A stretch of 64,000 nt of DNA from an uncultured Pelagibacteraceae bacterium (GTDB lineage Bacteria; Pseudomonadota; Alphaproteobacteria; Pelagibacterales; Pelagibacteraceae), in the NCBI GenBank assembly GCA_902560805.1, contig CACENW010000006.1, positions 21,671 to 85,670 of the forward strand. Reading direction: 5' to 3'. Of the stretch, positions 9,568 through 19,061 are shown piece by piece. Under the pieces are notes generated by a model. That model worked only from the letters and a program-made list of their open reading frames with translations. It was not told the DNA's origin and searched no databases. How positions within the stretch are numbered: the stretch's first letter is position 1; every line of letters starts with the position of its first letter. The translations under genes and the position numbers were made by a program.

Positions 9568-11226
9568 ATGAAAGATGAACTATTATTTTGTCCCTTAGGT
9601 GGATCAGGTGAAATAGGCATGAACATGAATTTGTTCGGCTATGGTCAACTTGGTGATCATAAATGGATTATGGTCGACATAGGGGTAACATTTGCAGATG
9701 ATACTATTCCTGGTGTTGATTTAATTTATCCAGATCCTGGATTTATAGTAGAAAGAAAAGATAATTTATTAGGAATAGTTTTAACACATGCTCACGAGGA
9801 TCACATTGGTGCAATTGCTCATTTATGGCCAAAATTACAATGTAAAATTTTTGCAACCCCTTTCACAGCTGTATTAATCAGAGAAAAATTTAGAGAAAAG
9901 CAAATCGATATTACTAATGATTTAAAGATTGTAGAGTTAAACGGAAAGGTTTCCTTGGATCCATTTGAAATTGAATATATTACTTTAACGCATTCCATAT
10001 TAGAACCAAACGGACTTAGAATAAAAACTCCAGCAGGAGTTATTTTGCATACTGGTGATTGGAAGGTAGATCCAAATCCTTTGATTGGAGACAATATAAA
10101 CGAAAAAAGATTAAAGGAAATTGGTGAAGAAGGTGTGCTAGCAATGATTTGTGACTCAACAAATGTTTTTAGCGCTGGTAGATCAGGTTCAGAATTAGAT
10201 GTAAGAAAAAATATGTTTAACGTTATGTCTCGATTGAAAAAAAGAATTATCATAACGTCTTTTGCCTCAAATGTAGCTAGAATGGAGACAGCTTTTTATT
10301 GTGCGGAACAAACTGGAAGACAAATCTCTTTAGTTGGTAGATCAATGCATCGTATTTATAAAGCTGCACGTCAATGTGGATATTTAAAAAATACAATTGA
10401 GCCAATTGATCCAAGAGAAGCAAAAAATTTTTCAAGAGAAAAAATTGTGTATTTATGTACTGGAAGTCAAGGCGAACCAATGGGTGCAATGATGAGAATT
10501 TCTAGTTATGTTCATCCAGACGTTTTTATTGAAAAAGGTGATGCTGTAATTTTTTCTTCAAAAATTATACCTGGTAATGAAAAAAAACTTTACAAATTAC
10601 ACAATCAGCTTGTTAAAGATGGTGTTGAGGTGATATCTGAAGAAACTGAATTCGTTCATGTTTCTGGTCATCCTAACAGAGAAGATTTAAAAGAAATGTA
10701 CCAGTGGGTTAAACCAAAATGTGTGATACCTGTACACGGAGAACATAGACACATGATAGAACACATAAATTTTGCAAAAGAAATGCAAGTTCCATATCCT
10801 GTACAAGTAGAAAACGGTGATATAGTTAAGTTATATCCTGGTAATCAGCCTGAAGTTTACGACAAAGCTCCAAGTGGAAGATTGTATTTAGATGGCAATG
10901 TAAGTGTTGATCCTGATTCACAGTCAATAAAAGATAGAAAAAATTTAAGTGCAAATGGTTATCTTGAAGTAACTTTAATGATAACACCTAAAGGAAATAT
11001 TCATAACAATCCTGTACTTTCTTTTCGTGGTTTACCAGTAGATGATAAAGACGATTTTGTTTATGGACTAGAGGAAGAAATAGAAAAAACTTCAAGAACT
11101 TTTAAAATTGGAAGCAAGCAACAAGAGCATAATTTAATTGATGCATTGAAAATTGCCTGTAGAAAATTTTCCAAAGAAAGAACGGGAAAAAAACCTTTCA
11201 CTAATATTAACTTAGTGAGAATTTAA
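9568..11226 (+). CDS. rnj: Ribonuclease J (metallo-beta-lactamase/beta-CASP)
   Basis: The product is a metal-dependent ribonuclease with endonucleolytic and 5'-exonucleolytic activity for RNA maturation and decay. The 552-residue protein has the metallo-beta-lactamase motif HAHEDHIGAI near residue 75, a second histidine in LTHSILEPNG, LHTGDWKVDP and ICDSTN. It also shows the beta-CASP signatures (VSGHPNREDL, PVHGEHRHM) and an RNase J C-terminal domain. The start MKDELLFCPLGGSGEIGMNM is conserved in alphaproteobacterial homologues. It overlaps the next gene by 1 nt. Confidence 0.95.
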   Translation: MKDELLFCPLGGSGEIGMNMNLFGYGQLGDHKWIMVDIGVTFADDTIPGVDLIYPDPGFIVERKDNLLGIVLTHAHEDHIGAIAHLWPKLQCKIFATPFTAVLIREKFREKQIDITNDLKIVELNGKVSLDPFEIEYITLTHSILEPNGLRIKTPAGVILHTGDWKVDPNPLIGDNINEKRLKEIGEEGVLAMICDSTNVFSAGRSGSELDVRKNMFNVMSRLKKRIIITSFASNVARMETAFYCAEQTGRQISLVGRSMHRIYKAARQCGYLKNTIEPIDPREAKNFSREKIVYLCTGSQGEPMGAMMRISSYVHPDVFIEKGDAVIFSSKIIPGNEKKLYKLHNQLVKDGVEVISEETEFVHVSGHPNREDLKEMYQWVKPKCVIPVHGEHRHMIEHINFAKEMQVPYPVQVENGDIVKLYPGNQPEVYDKAPSGRLYLDGNVSVDPDSQSIKDRKNLSANGYLEVTLMITPKGNIHNNPVLSFRGLPVDDKDDFVYGLEEEIEKTSRTFKIGSKQQEHNLIDALKIACRKFSKERTGKKPFTNINLVRI

Positions 11227-11471
11227 TGAGTATAACTGGTTTAGCAATTATCTATGTAATTATATGGTGGATAGTTTTCTTTGCTATACTTCCTATTGAT
11301 GTAAACAGAGCAAAAACTGTAAAAATTGATGGTGAAGATCCAGGATCACCAGAAAACCCAAAAATGTTGAAAAAATTCTTATATTGTACTGGCATAACTA
11401 CTATAATTTTTATCATTATTTATTTACTAATAAAATTTGAATATTTAAATTTAAGAAATATGATTAGCTAA
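11226..11471 (+). CDS. DUF1467 family small membrane protein
   Basis: This is an 81-residue protein with two predicted transmembrane helices (about residues 5-23 and 53-70) separated by a short loop containing PIDVNRAKTVKIDGEDPGSP. The first helix followed by a Pro-Ile-Asp-Val segment resembles the DUF1467 family found between the RNase J gene and proS in many alphaproteobacteria. The function is unknown. It overlaps the rnj stop by 1 nt and lies 1 nt upstream of proS, so it is surely translated as part of this operon. Confidence 0.8.
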   Translation: MSITGLAIIYVIIWWIVFFAILPIDVNRAKTVKIDGEDPGSPENPKMLKKFLYCTGITTIIFIIIYLLIKFEYLNLRNMIS

Positions 11472-11472
11472 G

Positions 11473-12807
11473 ATGCTTTTATCAAATTCATTTATTCCAA
11501 TATTAAAAAATAATCCTTCTGAGGCAAAAATTAAATCTCATCAATTAATGTTGAGAGTTGGTATGATTAAGCAAGCTTCTTCAGGAATATACTCATGGTT
11601 ACCTTTAGGATTTAAGGTAATGAAAAAAATAGAACAAATTGTAAGAGAAGAGCAAAATAAAATTGGTGCTCAAGAAATATTGATGCCAACAATTCAATCC
11701 AGCGATATCTGGAAAGAAAGTGGTCGATATGATGATTATGGTGAGGAGATGCTCAGAATAACTGATCGTCAAAAAAGAGAAATGCTTTATGGACCTACTA
11801 ATGAAGAGCAAGTTACGGAAATTTTTAGATCTTCAATTAAATCTTACAAATCATTACCTCAACTTATGTACCACATACAATGGAAATTTAGAGATGAGAT
11901 AAGACCTAGATTTGGAATAATGAGGGGAAGAGAGTTTTACATGAAAGATGCCTATTCATTTGATGTATCAGACCAAGAAGCTTTTTTTTCATATAATAAA
12001 TTTTTTCTTTCATATTTAAAAACTTTTAAAAGATTAGATCTAATAGCCATACCTATGGCTGCTGACACAGGTCCAATTGGAGGGAATTTATCTCATGAAT
12101 TTATTATCCTAGCAGACACAGGGGAAAGTAAAATTTTTACAGACAAAAGAATTTTTGACTTAAACAGTGATGATACTCAATTAGAAAAATCCTCTTTAGA
12201 GGAAATGAGAAAAAAATATGAGCAATTTTATGCTGTGACTGATGAAAAGTTTAATAAAGATGAATTTGAAAAAATAGTTTCTAAAGAAAATCAATTAATC
12301 ACAAAAGGTATTGAGGTAGGTCACATATTTTATTTTGGAGATAAATATTCAAAACCCATGAATGCATCAGTAGATTTACCTAGTGGAAAAAAAGATTTTG
12401 TTAAAATGGGTTCTTATGGAATTGGTGTATCAAGGTTAGTAGGAGCCATAATAGAGGCAAAATATGATGAAAAAAATGAAATCATGAAATGGCCATTGTC
12501 TGTTGCTCCATATGATATTGCTTTAATACCGATGATTAATAAAAATGATAATTCAGCACTAGATAAGGCAAATAGTATTAACAGTGAATTATTAAAAAAT
12601 AATATTGATGCTATTGTTGATGATACTGATGAAAATTTTTCATCAAAAATCAAAAAAATGAATTTGATTGGGTCTCCATACCAAATTATAATTGGTAAAA
12701 AGAGTGAGGGTGATTTACTGGAGTTTAAAGAAACAGGAGGTGAAACTCAAAACTTACCTTTAAACAAAATTATAGAAATTATAAACAAACAAAAAAATTC
12801 AATTTGA
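11473..12807 (+). CDS. proS: Prolyl-tRNA synthetase, short (editing-domain-less) type
   Basis: ProS is a class II synthetase that charges tRNA-Pro. The 444-residue product has motif 2 (QWKFRDEIRPRFGIMRGREF), the TNEEQVTEIF segment, motif 3 (GSYGIGVSRLVGA) and a C-terminal anticodon-binding domain. It lacks the roughly 180-residue INS editing domain of the E. coli-type enzyme. This is a known trait of alphaproteobacterial ProRS, so the short length is not a truncation. It is followed by lolC with a 4-nt overlap. Confidence 0.96.
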   Translation: MLLSNSFIPILKNNPSEAKIKSHQLMLRVGMIKQASSGIYSWLPLGFKVMKKIEQIVREEQNKIGAQEILMPTIQSSDIWKESGRYDDYGEEMLRITDRQKREMLYGPTNEEQVTEIFRSSIKSYKSLPQLMYHIQWKFRDEIRPRFGIMRGREFYMKDAYSFDVSDQEAFFSYNKFFLSYLKTFKRLDLIAIPMAADTGPIGGNLSHEFIILADTGESKIFTDKRIFDLNSDDTQLEKSSLEEMRKKYEQFYAVTDEKFNKDEFEKIVSKENQLITKGIEVGHIFYFGDKYSKPMNASVDLPSGKKDFVKMGSYGIGVSRLVGAIIEAKYDEKNEIMKWPLSVAPYDIALIPMINKNDNSALDKANSINSELLKNNIDAIVDDTDENFSSKIKKMNLIGSPYQIIIGKKSEGDLLEFKETGGETQNLPLNKIIEIINKQKNSI

Positions 12808-14033
12808 TTTCTACTTTAGAAAAAGAAATTACTCTTAGATTTTTAAAAGCCAGAAAAAAAGATGGTTTTTTGAATGTAATATCAATTTTTTCTTTTATTG
12901 GAATAAGTCTTGGAGTTGCAGTCCTTATCATCGTGATGTCTGTCATGAATGGTTTCAGAACTGAGTTAATAAATAAAATCGTAGGATTTAATTCTCACGT
13001 AACTGTAAAACCTTATTCAAATTCAATAGATGAAAGTAAAATAAATAATAAGCTAAACTTAATTTCTAAGAATATTATTTTAAGTAATTCAGGAGAGGCA
13101 ATTATTCTTAAAAATAATAATACTAAAGGAATAGTGTTACGTGGCTATAAACGTAATGATCTTTTAAACTTAGAAGTATTAACAAATGAGAAATTTAAAG
13201 GTGAATTAAATCAATTTGATAAAAATTCCATTTCAATTGGAAGTGAACTAAGTATTTCTCTAGATCTTGAAATAGGAGATGAATTGACCTTAATGTCACC
13301 ATCTGGTGTTCAAACAATAATTGGCAGTATGCCAAAACAAAAAACTTTTGTAGTTAATTCAATTTATAATAGTGGTTTAGCAGAATTTGATAACAATATT
13401 GCTTTTATTGAACTTAATTTTTTAGAAGAGTTCTTTGGATACAATCCTGATGAAAGGAATTTAGAAATATATCTGAAAAATCCAAAGAATATTCAGTCCC
13501 AAAAATTAATTGTGAAACAAGTCTTTGATGAAGAGTTTGTTTTTAGTTGGGCAGATATGAATAGTTCATTATTTTCAGCCCTTAAAGTTGAACGGAATGT
13601 CATGTTTATTATTTTGTCACTAATAATAATTGTTGCTGCATTTAATATTATTTCAGGATTAACTATTTTAGTAAAAAACAAAACAAAAGATATTGCTATC
13701 TTAAAATCAATTGGAGTATTAAATAAATCAATAATTAAAATATTTTTTTTAGTTGGTGTAATAATAGGTACTTCTGCAACAATTTTTGGTATTTTTTTAG
13801 GTGTAACTTTTTCTATTTATATTGAGAATTTTAGACAATTTTTAAGCTCAGCTTTCAATATAAGTTTATTTCCAGAAGAAATATATTTTTTAAGCAAGAT
13901 GCCTTCTGAAATAAATCCAACATCAATAATTTTAATTTCAGTTTGCTCTATAATTATAACTATTTTAGTTTCAATTTTTCCAGCATTTAAAGCAGCTAAG
14001 TTAGATCCAATTAAATCTTTAAAATATGAGTAA
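12804..14033 (+). CDS. lolC: Lipoprotein-releasing ABC transporter permease (LolC/LolE family)
   Basis: The product is the membrane subunit of the Lol system, which extracts mature lipoproteins from the inner membrane for transfer to the outer membrane. The 409-residue protein has the MacB/FtsX topology: an N-terminal helix after FLKARKKDGFLNVISIFSFI, a large periplasmic domain, and three C-terminal helices ending in FPAFKAAKLDPIKSLKYE. The chosen start is TTG at 12804, overlapping the proS stop by 4 nt, because it places the conserved N terminus at the usual distance. With lolD directly downstream and only one permease gene, it may act as a homodimer. Confidence 0.93.
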   Translation: MISTLEKEITLRFLKARKKDGFLNVISIFSFIGISLGVAVLIIVMSVMNGFRTELINKIVGFNSHVTVKPYSNSIDESKINNKLNLISKNIILSNSGEAIILKNNNTKGIVLRGYKRNDLLNLEVLTNEKFKGELNQFDKNSISIGSELSISLDLEIGDELTLMSPSGVQTIIGSMPKQKTFVVNSIYNSGLAEFDNNIAFIELNFLEEFFGYNPDERNLEIYLKNPKNIQSQKLIVKQVFDEEFVFSWADMNSSLFSALKVERNVMFIILSLIIIVAAFNIISGLTILVKNKTKDIAILKSIGVLNKSIIKIFFLVGVIIGTSATIFGIFLGVTFSIYIENFRQFLSSAFNISLFPEEIYFLSKMPSEINPTSIILISVCSIIITILVSIFPAFKAAKLDPIKSLKYE

Positions 14034-14703
14034 GTATTTAGAATTAAAAAATATATCTAAAAGTTTTGAAACTGAAAAAAAGATTAAAGTTTTAAAAGGA
14101 TTGTCACAAAATTTTGAAAAAGGTAAAATTTATTCACTCATGGGCCCATCTGGCACAGGTAAATCAACTTTGTTAAATTTAATTTCTTTAATAGACAGAC
14201 CTTCATCAGGTCAAATTATGTTTAATCAAAATCAAATTAATTTTAATGATACAGAGGAAAATGATATTTTTAGATCAAAAAAAATTGGTATTGTTTATCA
14301 ACAAAACAACCTTCTTCCAGATTTTACTGCCATGGAAAATATTTATTTAGCATCACTTGCAAACAATAATGACAAAGAATTAGCAAATACAAAGTCTAAA
14401 AAATTATTAAAAAAAATTGGTCTTTCCAACAGATCAAATCACTTTCCTTCTCAACTTTCAGGAGGAGAGGCTCAAAGAGTAGCTATAGCAAGAGCTATAG
14501 TTAATGATCCTGAAATAATCTTAGCGGATGAACCAACAGGTAGTTTAGATATGAATACAGCAAAAGAAGTATTTAAACTTTTATATAATCAAAAAAAAAC
14601 AGATAGATTGATAATATTTGCAACTCACAATAGATTTTTTGCTAACAAGGCAGATTGCCTATTGGAGATGAGAGATGGTATTATAAAATCATCTAATGTC
14701 TGA
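14026..14703 (+). CDS. lolD: Lipoprotein-releasing ABC transporter ATP-binding protein
   Basis: LolD is the cytoplasmic ATPase that powers lipoprotein release by the LolC-type permease encoded just upstream. The 225-residue product has a Walker A motif (GPSGTGKST, about residues 41-49), a Q-loop (VYQQNNLLPDFTAMEN), the ABC signature LSGGEAQRVAIARA and a Walker B (ILADEPTGSLD). GTGKST and the LLP-containing Q-loop fit the LolD/MacB subfamily. Overlaps of 8 nt with lolC and with dnaE point to translational coupling. Confidence 0.95.
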   Translation: MSKYLELKNISKSFETEKKIKVLKGLSQNFEKGKIYSLMGPSGTGKSTLLNLISLIDRPSSGQIMFNQNQINFNDTEENDIFRSKKIGIVYQQNNLLPDFTAMENIYLASLANNNDKELANTKSKKLLKKIGLSNRSNHFPSQLSGGEAQRVAIARAIVNDPEIILADEPTGSLDMNTAKEVFKLLYNQKKTDRLIIFATHNRFFANKADCLLEMRDGIIKSSNV

Positions 14704-17700
14704 GTCATTAAATCAAAATTTTAATCATCTTAAAGTCCATACACAATATTCTATATGTGAAGGTGCAGCTAAAATTGATGATTTACAAGAATATTGTAAA
14801 TCAAACAAAATTAAATCTTTAGGAATAAGTGACACTTTTAATTTATGTGGGGCATTAGAATTTGCAGAAAAAATTTCTAAATCAGGAACACAGCCAATTA
14901 TTGGTACTCAAATAAATTTTAAACTAAATGATATTACTGGATTGTTACCTTTATTTGCTTTGAATGAAACTGGTTATAAAAACATTATTGAATTATCATC
15001 TAATTCATATTTAGAAAATGATGAGTTAAGCGATCCACATGTATATTTTGATGAATTATTAAAAAATTCTGATGGTGTTTCAGTTTTTTCAGGTACCGTT
15101 TTAGGTCTTTTTGGAAAATTATTCGATAAAGGAAAATTTTCAGAAATAAATGAAATTTACTCAAAAATAAAAAAAGTTTTTGGAGATAGGTTTTATTTAG
15201 AAATTCAAAGACATAAAGATACAAATGAAAATGGGTTTGAAAAATTTAACCTAAAACAATCTGTAGAATTAGAAATACCAATAATTGCTACTAATGAAGT
15301 TTTTTATTTATCAAAAGATATGCATGAAGCACACGATGCTTTGATTTGTATTGGTAACAAAACATATATAAATGAAAAAAATAGATTAAAATTAAGTGAT
15401 CAACATTATTTAAAAACTAACTCTGAGATGACAGAGTTATTTGCTGATATACCTGAAGCTTTAGAAAATAATTATAATTTTCCTTTAAGATGTAGTTTTA
15501 GACCATCTTTTTCCAACCCAATATTGCCAAATATTAGTAGTGATAAAGATGGAAATGCAGACGATCTTCTGACCAAATATTCTTCAGAGGGATTGAGAGA
15601 TAAATTTTTAAAAGTTTTTAATTTTAAAGATGATGAAATTGAAAATGATAAAAATTTTATTCTATATAAAGAAAGATTAGATCATGAACTTTCAATAATT
15701 ATTAAAATGAAATACTCGAGTTATTTTTTGATTGTATCTGATTATATAAAATGGGCTAAAGAAAATGATATACCAGTAGGTCCTGGTAGGGGTTCGGGAG
15801 CTGGATCATTGGTAGCCTGGTGCTTATCAATTACTGATGTTGATCCAATTAAATTCAATTTAATATTCGAAAGATTTTTAAATCCAGATCGAATTTCGAT
15901 GCCTGATTTTGATATAGATTTTTGCGAGGATAAAAGAGACCTTGTTTTTGAATACTTAACTAAAAAATACAAAGATAGTGTCGCTCATATAATTACGTTT
16001 GGTAAATTAAAAGCAAGAATGGTGATCAGAGATGTTGGTAGAGTTATGGGATTACCCTATGGTTTTATAGACAGTATATCAAAAATGATACCTTTTGATC
16101 CTTCTAGACCTCAAAATCTAATGCAATGTATAGCTGGAGAGCCAAGGTTACAAAAGCTCATTAATGAGGATACTAGAGTAAAAAAGTTAACAGAGTTGTC
16201 ATTGAAATTGGAAGGTCTTAATAGAAATGTTGCTACTCATGCAGCAGGAGTTGTGATTGCAGATAAAAAACTAACCGAAGTAGTGCCTTTATATAAAGAT
16301 GCTTCTGCAGATTTACTTTTACCCTCAACACAATTTGACATGTATTCTGCTGAAAATGCTGGTTTAATAAAATTTGATTTTTTGGGATTAAAGACACTAA
16401 CTGTAATAAATAATACTCAAAAATTAGTTAGAAAAAAAGATAAAAAATTTAACATAGAAGAAATAAATTTTGATGATCAAAAAGTTTTTGATCTTTTATC
16501 ATCTGGTAAAACCGTAGGGTTGTTTCAAATTGAAAGTGCTGGAATGAGAGAAGCTTTACTTCATATGAAGCCAAATCACATTGAAGATATTATTGCACTA
16601 GTAGCATTATATAGACCTGGTCCCATGAGCAACATACCAACTTACAATAATTGCAAACATGGAAAGCAAAAACCAGATTATTTACACCCATTATTGGAAG
16701 ATATTTTAAAACCTACATATGGAGTAATTATTTACCAAGAGCAAGTAATGCAGATTGCTCAGAAATTATCTGGATTTACTGCAGGACAAGCTGATCTTTT
16801 AAGAAGAGCAATGGGTAAAAAGAAGAGAGCAGAACTAGAGAAACAAAAACAAGGTTTTATAGCCGGTGCAGTTAAAAATGGCATAGCTAAAGATGTTGCA
16901 GCTGGAATATTTTTAAAAATCGAACCTTTTGCAGAATATGGTTTTAACAAAAGTCATGCTGCAGCTTATGCAATAATTTCTTATCAAACTGCATATTTAA
17001 AAACTTATTATCCCAAAGAATTTATTGCTGCATCAATGACGATGGATATTTCTAATCAAAATAAACTAAGTGAATTTTATGAAGAATTAAAAAGACTTAA
17101 TATTGAGACAATTAGACCTGATATTAATGAATGCTTTGCTGATTTTAGAACTATTAATGGAAAGTTTTATTATGCATTAGGTGGAATTAAAGCAGTTGGT
17201 TATGAAGCAATTTCAAATATTGTGAAAGAGAGAGAAATAAATGGAAAATTTAAGTCTATTGGTGACTTTATAAATAGAGTTAACCCAAAAGATATAAATA
17301 AATTACAATTAGAAGGATTAGTAAAAGCAGGTGCATTTGATAATTTAAACTTAAATAGACAAGCGATCTTTAACTCAATACCTAATTTTATATTAAAAAA
17401 TAAAAATATTTCTGAAAATAAACTAGCTAATCAAATAGATTTGTTTTCTGACAATAATGAAGTGGAGCAGGATATTTTAACCAAAATAGAAGATTGGAAA
17501 TTTGAGGAGAGATTATCTAAAGAATTTGAAGCAGTTGGTTTTTTTATATCAGATCATCCGTTAAATCAATTTACCGAAATATTTGAGGATTATAAAATTA
17601 ATGATTATGCTAAATTTATTTCAGATGATAACTCAGAAAGTGTTAATGTAGCCGCAACATTGCTTAAGGTTCAAGAGAAAAAAACTGCTAAAGGAAATGC

Positions 17701-18112
17701 GTATGCCGTTTTAAAATTAACAGATTTAAATAGTGTATTTGAAATATTTATTTTTTCGGATTTGCTGGAATTAAATAGAGAAATCTTAAAAGAAGGTAAC
17801 TCATTAATTTTAACCTTGGTTAAGAATATTTCTAACGACGAAAACCGTTTTAAAAGAATTAATGTTCAAAAAATAGCCTCTTTAAAAGATTTATTTAATA
17901 GTCCAATTAATGAAATATCATTTAATGTCAAGACAATGGAACAAATTCAAAAGATATCAAAATTTTTAAATCAAGAAGGCAAAACCCAAGTAAAATTCAC
18001 TCTTTCAACAAAAGATCAAATTTTAAATTTTCAATTAAATAAACCAATGAATCTTGATAGAAAATCCTTAAATCTTTTAAGAAAACAGCAAATCCAAGCA
18101 GAAATTAGTTAA
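14696..18112 (+). CDS. dnaE: DNA polymerase III alpha subunit
   Basis: DnaE is the replicative DNA polymerase subunit. The 1138-residue product begins with the PHP domain (HLKVHTQYSICEGA), followed by the Pol3 core with PGRGSGAGSLVAWCL and the catalytic acidic motif PDFDIDFCEDKR. Next come the fingers region (YRPGPMSNIPTY) and GFNKSHAAAYAIISYQTAYL, then the helix-hairpin-helix, an OB-fold and a shortened C-terminal region. It starts with ATG inside the end of lolD (8-nt overlap) and is the last gene of its run. A 129-bp gap with promoter and leader elements follows. Confidence 0.97.
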   Translation: MSESLNQNFNHLKVHTQYSICEGAAKIDDLQEYCKSNKIKSLGISDTFNLCGALEFAEKISKSGTQPIIGTQINFKLNDITGLLPLFALNETGYKNIIELSSNSYLENDELSDPHVYFDELLKNSDGVSVFSGTVLGLFGKLFDKGKFSEINEIYSKIKKVFGDRFYLEIQRHKDTNENGFEKFNLKQSVELEIPIIATNEVFYLSKDMHEAHDALICIGNKTYINEKNRLKLSDQHYLKTNSEMTELFADIPEALENNYNFPLRCSFRPSFSNPILPNISSDKDGNADDLLTKYSSEGLRDKFLKVFNFKDDEIENDKNFILYKERLDHELSIIIKMKYSSYFLIVSDYIKWAKENDIPVGPGRGSGAGSLVAWCLSITDVDPIKFNLIFERFLNPDRISMPDFDIDFCEDKRDLVFEYLTKKYKDSVAHIITFGKLKARMVIRDVGRVMGLPYGFIDSISKMIPFDPSRPQNLMQCIAGEPRLQKLINEDTRVKKLTELSLKLEGLNRNVATHAAGVVIADKKLTEVVPLYKDASADLLLPSTQFDMYSAENAGLIKFDFLGLKTLTVINNTQKLVRKKDKKFNIEEINFDDQKVFDLLSSGKTVGLFQIESAGMREALLHMKPNHIEDIIALVALYRPGPMSNIPTYNNCKHGKQKPDYLHPLLEDILKPTYGVIIYQEQVMQIAQKLSGFTAGQADLLRRAMGKKKRAELEKQKQGFIAGAVKNGIAKDVAAGIFLKIEPFAEYGFNKSHAAAYAIISYQTAYLKTYYPKEFIAASMTMDISNQNKLSEFYEELKRLNIETIRPDINECFADFRTINGKFYYALGGIKAVGYEAISNIVKEREINGKFKSIGDFINRVNPKDINKLQLEGLVKAGAFDNLNLNRQAIFNSIPNFILKNKNISENKLANQIDLFSDNNEVEQDILTKIEDWKFEERLSKEFEAVGFFISDHPLNQFTEIFEDYKINDYAKFISDDNSESVNVAATLLKVQEKKTAKGNAYAVLKLTDLNSVFEIFIFSDLLELNREILKEGNSLILTLVKNISNDENRFKRINVQKIASLKDLFNSPINEISFNVKTMEQIQKISKFLNQEGKTQVKFTLSTKDQILNFQLNKPMNLDRKSLNLLRKQQIQAEIS

Positions 18113-18119
18113 ATAAAAC

Positions 18120-18148
18120 TTGTCAATTTTAACAAATATTTGTAAATA
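18120..18148 (+). promoter_or_regulatory. Possible promoter for the rpsB-tsf transcript
   Basis: TTGTCA (18120-18125) is one base off the -35 consensus. It is followed after 17 nt by TAAATA, a poor -10 match. The pair lies in the gap after dnaE and upstream of the structured rpsB leader, where a promoter is expected. In DNA this AT-rich the -10 call is weak. Confidence 0.3.
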
Positions 18149-18170
18149 ACCATTAAATTAAATTAACACG

Positions 18171-18241
18171 CACACAGTTGTTGGTTTTATACCTCCGGTC
18201 CTTAAATGGAAATTACTGTGGTGGCTTAACCGGGAACAAAT
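18171..18241 (+). ncRNA. rpsB (ribosomal protein S2) mRNA leader, candidate structured cis-regulatory RNA
   Basis: The last ~70 nt before rpsB are much richer in G and C than the flanks. CACAG (18173-18177) can pair with CTGTG (18216-18220). TCCGGT (18194-18199) can pair with ACCGGG (18229-18234) in six pairs including one G-U. The two helices cross, giving a pseudoknot. The second helix would cover the CGGGA that serves as the likely ribosome-binding site, 7 nt before the ATG at 18242. Cis-regulatory RNA candidates upstream of rpsB have been described in Pelagibacter, so this is probably a member of that class, with S2 autoregulation as the likely role. Confidence 0.75.
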
Positions 18242-19060
18242 ATGAAAATACCTAACGTTACAATTCAACAATTATTAGAGGCAGGTGTTCATCTTGGACA
18301 CAAAACTTTGAGATGGAATCCAAAAATGAAGAAATACATTTTTGGAAAAAGAGACTCAATTCACATTATAGATTTAACGCAAACACTTGAGTTGACTAAA
18401 GTGGCTATGGAAAAAGTCTATAATACAATAGCAAATAACGGTAAAATTTTATTTGTATCAACTAAAAAACAAGCATCAGAAGCAATAGCGGAAGTTGCTA
18501 AAGAAACAGATCAGTACTTTGTGAACTACAGATGGTTAGGCGGAATGTTAACTAATTGGGGAACAATATCTAATTCAATAAAAAAGTTAAAAAAATTAGA
18601 AATTGATTTGGCTGCTGAAAACAGAGGTTTCACCAAAAAAGAACTTCTTAAAATGAGCGTTAAAAAAGATAAACTTCAAAGATCATTAGGCGGAATTGCA
18701 GAAATGAAGAAAGTACCTGAATTAGTTTTTGTAATTGATACTAATTATGAGTCATTAGCTATAGCAGAGTCGTCAAAATTAGGTATTCCTATAATTGCTA
18801 TTCTAGACAGTAATTCTAATCCAGATAATATTGATTATCCAATTCCTGGAAATGATGACGCAAGAAGAGCTATAGATCTTTATTGTAACTTAATTAAAGA
18901 AACGATTAATAATGCAAAAAGTTCAATTCAATCATCTGAGCGTAAGCAAGAAAAAGCAAAAGAAGTTAATGATAATAGTAAAAACAAAACTATTCAAGAA
19001 ATTGATAGAGAAAAACTAGAAAAAAAATTCTCTAACGAGGATAAAGGAAAGTTAAATTAA
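18242..19060 (+). CDS. rpsB: 30S ribosomal protein S2
   Basis: S2 is a structural protein of the small ribosomal subunit, bound late on its back side. The 272-residue product has the S2 signatures [20 protein letters not shown] at the start, [11 protein letters not shown] near residue 98, and [27 protein letters not shown] charged, lysine-rich tail of about 40 residues extends past the usual core. The upstream leader can hide the ribosome-binding site, so translation is probably regulated. tsf follows after 1 nt. Confidence 0.98.
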   Translation: MKIPNVTIQQLLEAGVHLGHKTLRWNPKMKKYIFGKRDSIHIIDLTQTLELTKVAMEKVYNTIANNGKILFVSTKKQASEAIAEVAKETDQYFVNYRWLGGMLTNWGTISNSIKKLKKLEIDLAAENRGFTKKELLKMSVKKDKLQRSLGGIAEMKKVPELVFVIDTNYESLAIAESSKLGIPIIAILDSNSNPDNIDYPIPGNDDARRAIDLYCNLIKETINNAKSSIQSSERKQEKAKEVNDNSKNKTIQEIDREKLEKKFSNEDKGKLN

Positions 19061-19061
19061 A

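Noticed and set aside
9819..10253. 144-codon minus-strand open frame inside the RNase J gene
   Set aside because: It is antisense to a well-conserved gene, and its composition is that expected from reverse reading of AT-rich coding DNA.
18171..18241. SAM-type riboswitch in front of rpsB
   Set aside because: The downstream gene is a ribosomal protein gene, not methionine metabolism, and the helices drawn fit the rpsB leader class better.
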